Position numbers and translations under genes: made by a program
NCBI GenBank assembly: GCA_016301965.1
Contig: JAEDOO010000086.1
Location: 1 to 7,979 of the forward strand
Length of the DNA: 7,979 nt
Direction of reading: 5' to 3'
Origin: Lachnospiraceae bacterium
GTDB taxonomy: Bacteria > Bacillota > Clostridia > Lachnospirales > Lachnospiraceae
Shown: one piece after another, positions 5,950-7,979 of the stretch
How the letters are laid out: each line of letters starts with the position of its first letter
How positions within the stretch are numbered: position 1 is the stretch's first letter
The notes under the pieces: model-generated
Database searches by the model: none
Told to the model about the DNA's origin: nothing
What the model saw: the letters and a program-made list of their open reading frames with translations, nothing else

Positions 5950-6092
5950 GCTGTCGCCCGCTGTCGGTTTGTGGTATATGTATACATTTTACGCGACTTT
6001 AACGAGCACGACTCCGAGACTACAGGCTCGGAGCGAGCGCAGTAGGAGCATAAAATGTATACATATACCGCAAAGCGGCAGCGGGCGACAGC
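5950..6092. repeat. 143-bp imperfect palindrome between guaB and the amidase gene
   Basis: Arms 5950-5991 and 6051-6092 are 42 bases each and match as reverse complements except at three positions (5964/6078, 5967/6075, 5972/6070). The arms include GTATATGTATACATTTTA at the inner end and GCTGTCGCCCGCTG at the outer end. The 59-base centre holds a 7-bp hairpin, CTCCGAG (6012-6018) with CTCGGAG (6027-6033). There is no reading frame of note and no obvious target-site duplication. It fills most of the 183-base gap, beginning 17 bases after the guaB stop and ending 24 bases before the amidase ATG. It looks like a MITE or another non-autonomous intergenic repeat and could act as a transcript end or RNA stabiliser. 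No T tract follows it on the minus strand, so it is not a classic terminator. Confidence 0.8.
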
Positions 6093-6108
6093 GTCCCCAC
6101 ACCTCTAT

Positions 6109-7563
6109 TTACTGCTCCACACTATAATTCGGAGCTTCTTTCGTAATATGAATATCATGCGGATGAGATTCCTTCAAAGATGCCGCAGAAATCTTCACAA
6201 ACTTACCTGTAGTCTTCAAAGTCTCAATATCCGGAGCACCGCAGTAACCCATACCGGAACGGATACCGCCTACCAGCTGGAATACCGTATCCTCCAGCAT
6301 ACCCTTGTATGCCACACGGCCTTCCACACCTTCCGGAACCAGCTTCTTGGCGCCGGACTGGAAATAACGGTCCTTGCTGCCGTTTTCCATGGCGGCAATG
6401 GAACCCATACCACGGTAAACTTTGAATTTACGGCCCTGGTACAGCTCGAAATCTCCCGGGCTCTCATCACATCCGGCAAACATGCTGCCCATCATGCAGA
6501 CATTGGCACCTGCAGCGATAGCCTTGGTCATATCTCCGGAGAACTTGATACCACCGTCAGCAATGATCGGAATACCGTACTCCTTGGCAACCTCGTAGCA
6601 ATCCATGATGGCTGTGACCTGCGGAACACCGATACCGGCAACCACACGGGTAGTACAGATAGAACCAGGTCCGATACCCACTTTAACAGCATCCGCACCG
6701 GCTTCGATCAGATCTCTGGTAGCAGCGCCCGTAGCTACGTTTCCTGCAATTACCTGCAGATCCGGATAATGTTCCTTGATCAGCCGCAGAGTCTTAAAGA
6801 TATTTGCGGAATGACCATGCGCGGAATCGATAACGATCACATCCACATGAGCCTTTACCAGAGCGTCTACACGCTCCAGCACATTGGCTGTGATACCAAC
6901 AGCAGCACCGCAGAGCAGGCGGCCATGGTCATCTTTTGCAGACAGCGGATATTTGATCTGTTTTTCAATATCCTTAATGGTGATCAGACCTTTAAGATTG
7001 AAATCTTTATCTACGATCGGCAGCTTTTCTTTTCTTGCGCTGGCAAGAATAGACTTAGCCTCCTCTAAAGTAATGCCTTCCTGTGCTGTGATCAGATTCT
7101 CGGATGTCATACAATCCTTGATCTTTTTGGTGAAATCTTCTTCGAACTTCAGATCACGGTTGGTGATGATACCTACCAGTTTCTTATTCTCTGTGATCGG
7201 CACACCGGAAATACGAAATTTCGCCATAAGATTGTTGGCATCTTCCAGTGTATTTTCAGGAGACAGATAGAAAGGATCTGTAATAACACCGTTCTCAGAA
7301 CGTTTTACCTTGTCAACCTCTTCTGCCTGTGCTTCGATGGACATATTCTTATGGATAATACCGATACCACCCTGTCTAGCCATCGCAATAGCCATACGAT
7401 GTTCGGTGACAGTGTCCATACCGGCACTCATCATCGGAATATTCAGTTTGATCTTCTTTGTCAACCAGGTTGACAGATCGATCATATTCGGTGTTACTTC
7501 GGAATACTGCGGAACCAGCAGCACATCATCAAAAGTAATGCCTTCGCCAATAATCTGACCCAT
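6109..7563 (-). CDS. guaB: IMP dehydrogenase
   Basis: This 484-residue cytosolic enzyme oxidises IMP to XMP with NAD+, the committed step toward GMP. The N-terminal barrel portion has FDDVLLVPQYSEV (11-23) and IPMMSAGMDTVTEHRMA (42-58). Two CBS domains, inserted at about 95-205, usually sense purine nucleotides. The barrel resumes with VIDSAHGHS (244-252) and VIAGNVAT (271-278). The catalytic loop is GIGPGSICTTRVV with nucleophile C303. The IMP phosphate and flap regions are ADGGIKFSGD (335-344), YRGMGSIAAM (383-392) and the Arg-Tyr pair R399-Y400, followed by PEGVEGRVAYKG (410-421). Length is typical for bacteria. The ATG at 7563 has AGGAGG five bases upstream and a consensus promoter. It consumes the product of the purO-purH operon downstream but has no riboswitch of its own that I can see. 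Confidence 0.98.
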   Translation of the reverse strand: MGQIIGEGITFDDVLLVPQYSEVTPNMIDLSTWLTKKIKLNIPMMSAGMDTVTEHRMAIAMARQGGIGIIHKNMSIEAQAEEVDKVKRSENGVITDPFYLSPENTLEDANNLMAKFRISGVPITENKKLVGIITNRDLKFEEDFTKKIKDCMTSENLITAQEGITLEEAKSILASARKEKLPIVDKDFNLKGLITIKDIEKQIKYPLSAKDDHGRLLCGAAVGITANVLERVDALVKAHVDVIVIDSAHGHSANIFKTLRLIKEHYPDLQVIAGNVATGAATRDLIEAGADAVKVGIGPGSICTTRVVAGIGVPQVTAIMDCYEVAKEYGIPIIADGGIKFSGDMTKAIAAGANVCMMGSMFAGCDESPGDFELYQGRKFKVYRGMGSIAAMENGSKDRYFQSGAKKLVPEGVEGRVAYKGMLEDTVFQLVGGIRSGMGYCGAPDIETLKTTGKFVKISAASLKESHPHDIHITKEAPNYSVEQ

Positions 7564-7615
7564 ATTTGCCTCCTTTTTATGCTATAGTATAACTCGTTAC
7601 CCTAAGTTGTCCCAT

Positions 7616-7644
7616 AGTTTATCAAATCTGCCTCGCACTGTCAA
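7616..7644 (-). promoter_or_regulatory. Promoter of guaB
   Basis: Minus strand: TTGACA at 7644-7639 and TAAACT at 7621-7616 with a 17-base spacer. Transcription would start near 7609, giving a leader of about 46 bases that ends with AAGGAGG. The leader is too short for a known purine aptamer. I did not find a B. subtilis-like PurR box around it. Confidence 0.88.
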
Positions 7645-7711
7645 CTGGCAAAACCCACGCTTTTTTTACATTTTTTATACTTTTTCCAAGCAATTTTTCT
7701 GACATTTTTGT

Positions 7712-7734
7712 ACTTATCTGTTTCATTTATAAGT
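7712..7734. repeat. Short inverted repeat in the A/T-rich gap upstream of guaB
   Basis: ACTTAT (7712-7717) and ATAAGT (7729-7734) form a 6-bp inverted repeat with 11 bases between, about 70 bases upstream of the guaB -35 box. The surrounding 7645-7755 is A/T rich with several T runs and no reading frame. It could be a protein site or chance. Confidence 0.25.
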
Positions 7735-7755
7735 GCCTATCTGCGTACATAATAA

Positions 7756-7783
7756 AGGGCCGTTTCCACTTGGAAACGACCCT
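7756..7783 (-). terminator. groEL terminator
   Basis: Minus strand: AGGGTCGTTTCC (7783-7772), loop AAGT, GGAAACGGCCCT (7767-7756), then TTTATTAT. The 12-bp stem includes one T-G pair that is a U·G wobble in the transcript. It starts 75 bases past the groEL stop and precedes the guaB promoter. The T tract is interrupted, so termination may be partial. Confidence 0.85.
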
Positions 7784-7857
7784 AGCATATCTCAGTATTC
7801 TGTTTTGTATCTGTTCAATACATTCCCGGATACAACGCTTACTTATCCAAAGCCGAA

Positions 7858-7979
7858 TTACATCATTCCGCCCATTCCCGGATTTCCTGCCGGAACTGCC
7901 GGAGCCGGCTCCTTGATGGTGGATACTACGGACTCTGTGGTCAGCAGTGTAGCTGCTACGCTGGTAGCGTTCTGCAGTG
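7858..7979 (-). CDS. groEL: Chaperonin GroEL, C-terminal 39 residues (5' part outside window)
   Basis: The minus strand encodes the end of the 60-kDa chaperonin. The visible part has the conserved helix LQNATSVAATLLTTESVVST, a short Pro/Ala/Gly linker, and the characteristic GMGGMM tail followed by TAA at 7860-7858. GroEL assembles as a double ring that folds client proteins with GroES and ATP. The flexible Gly/Met tail projects into the cavity. Only about 7% of the expected protein is present, so start and promoter cannot be described. The groEL-guaB order is, from general knowledge, common in Lachnospiraceae. Confidence 0.95.
   Translation of the reverse strand, partial: LQNATSVAATLLTTESVVSTIKEPAPAVPAGNPGMGGMM

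Noticed and set aside
5950..6092. Palindrome as a classic Rho-independent terminator of guaB
   Set aside because: The stem is long enough but no T tract follows it on the minus strand. It may still stop or stabilise transcripts, so it is listed as a repeat.
5950..6092. Palindrome as an integron attC site or insertion sequence end
   Set aside because: No transposase or integrase frame is nearby, no attC core triplets were recognised, and no target duplication was seen.
6055..7068. 337-codon open frame on the plus strand opposite guaB
   Set aside because: Antisense shadow of guaB, low-complexity His/Thr/Ser-rich composition, and it begins inside the palindrome arm.
7564..7615. Guanine or other purine riboswitch in the guaB leader
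   Set aside because: The leader is only about 46 bases from the predicted start to the ATG and lacks the conserved loop sequences of the purine aptamer.
1..7979. CRISPR array, toxin-antitoxin pair, phage or defence genes
   Set aside because: No regularly spaced repeats and no such gene products were found. All coding sequence is accounted for by housekeeping genes.

Overview
The window looks like a chromosomal housekeeping segment from a low-to-moderate GC Gram-positive anaerobe, most likely class Clostridia and probably Lachnospiraceae. That assignment is inference. It rests on strong AGGAGG-type ribosome binding sites, TTGACA/TATAAT-like promoters, the groEL-guaB gene order, and purine synthesis finished by an archaeal-type IMP cyclohydrolase plus a stand-alone AICAR formyltransferase. 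I cannot name a species. Every gene reads on the minus strand, so transcription runs from high to low coordinates. Nothing points to a phage, plasmid, CRISPR array or complete insertion sequence.

In transcription order: the 3' end of groEL (7858-7979) with a terminator (7756-7783); guaB, IMP dehydrogenase (6109-7563), with its own consensus promoter; a 143-bp near-perfect inverted repeat (5950-6092); a membrane-anchored N-acetylmuramoyl-L-alanine amidase (5161-5925) with no promoter or terminator of its own that I can see; a strong promoter, a ZTP (pfl-class) riboswitch and its overlapping terminator (5009-5142); a two-gene operon of IMP cyclohydrolase (4244-4957) and AICAR formyltransferase (3051-4226), closed by a terminator (2997-3039); a second composite palindromic element (2827-2968) in the leader of an M3-family oligoendopeptidase F gene (1021-2811); a TM1586-type nitroreductase-fold flavoprotein gene (168-932) with its own promoter; and the 5' part of a tRNA-Gly(GCC) gene (1-53) with its promoter.

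The core of the region is the end of de novo purine synthesis. The formyltransferase uses AICAR (ZMP), the cyclohydrolase closes the product to IMP, and IMP dehydrogenase takes IMP toward GMP. The riboswitch ligand is ZMP/ZTP, which builds up when 10-formyltetrahydrofolate is short. The two enzymes that clear ZMP are therefore placed under a sensor of ZMP. The 3' half of the aptamer is also the 5' arm of the terminator, which gives a simple transcriptional ON switch.

The least explained DNA is the pair of palindromic elements at 2827-2968 and 5950-6092, the overlapping alternative hairpins after the formyltransferase gene, and three helix-phased TGTTAC repeats over the nitroreductase promoter. 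I found no clear candidate for a wholly new multi-gene system.
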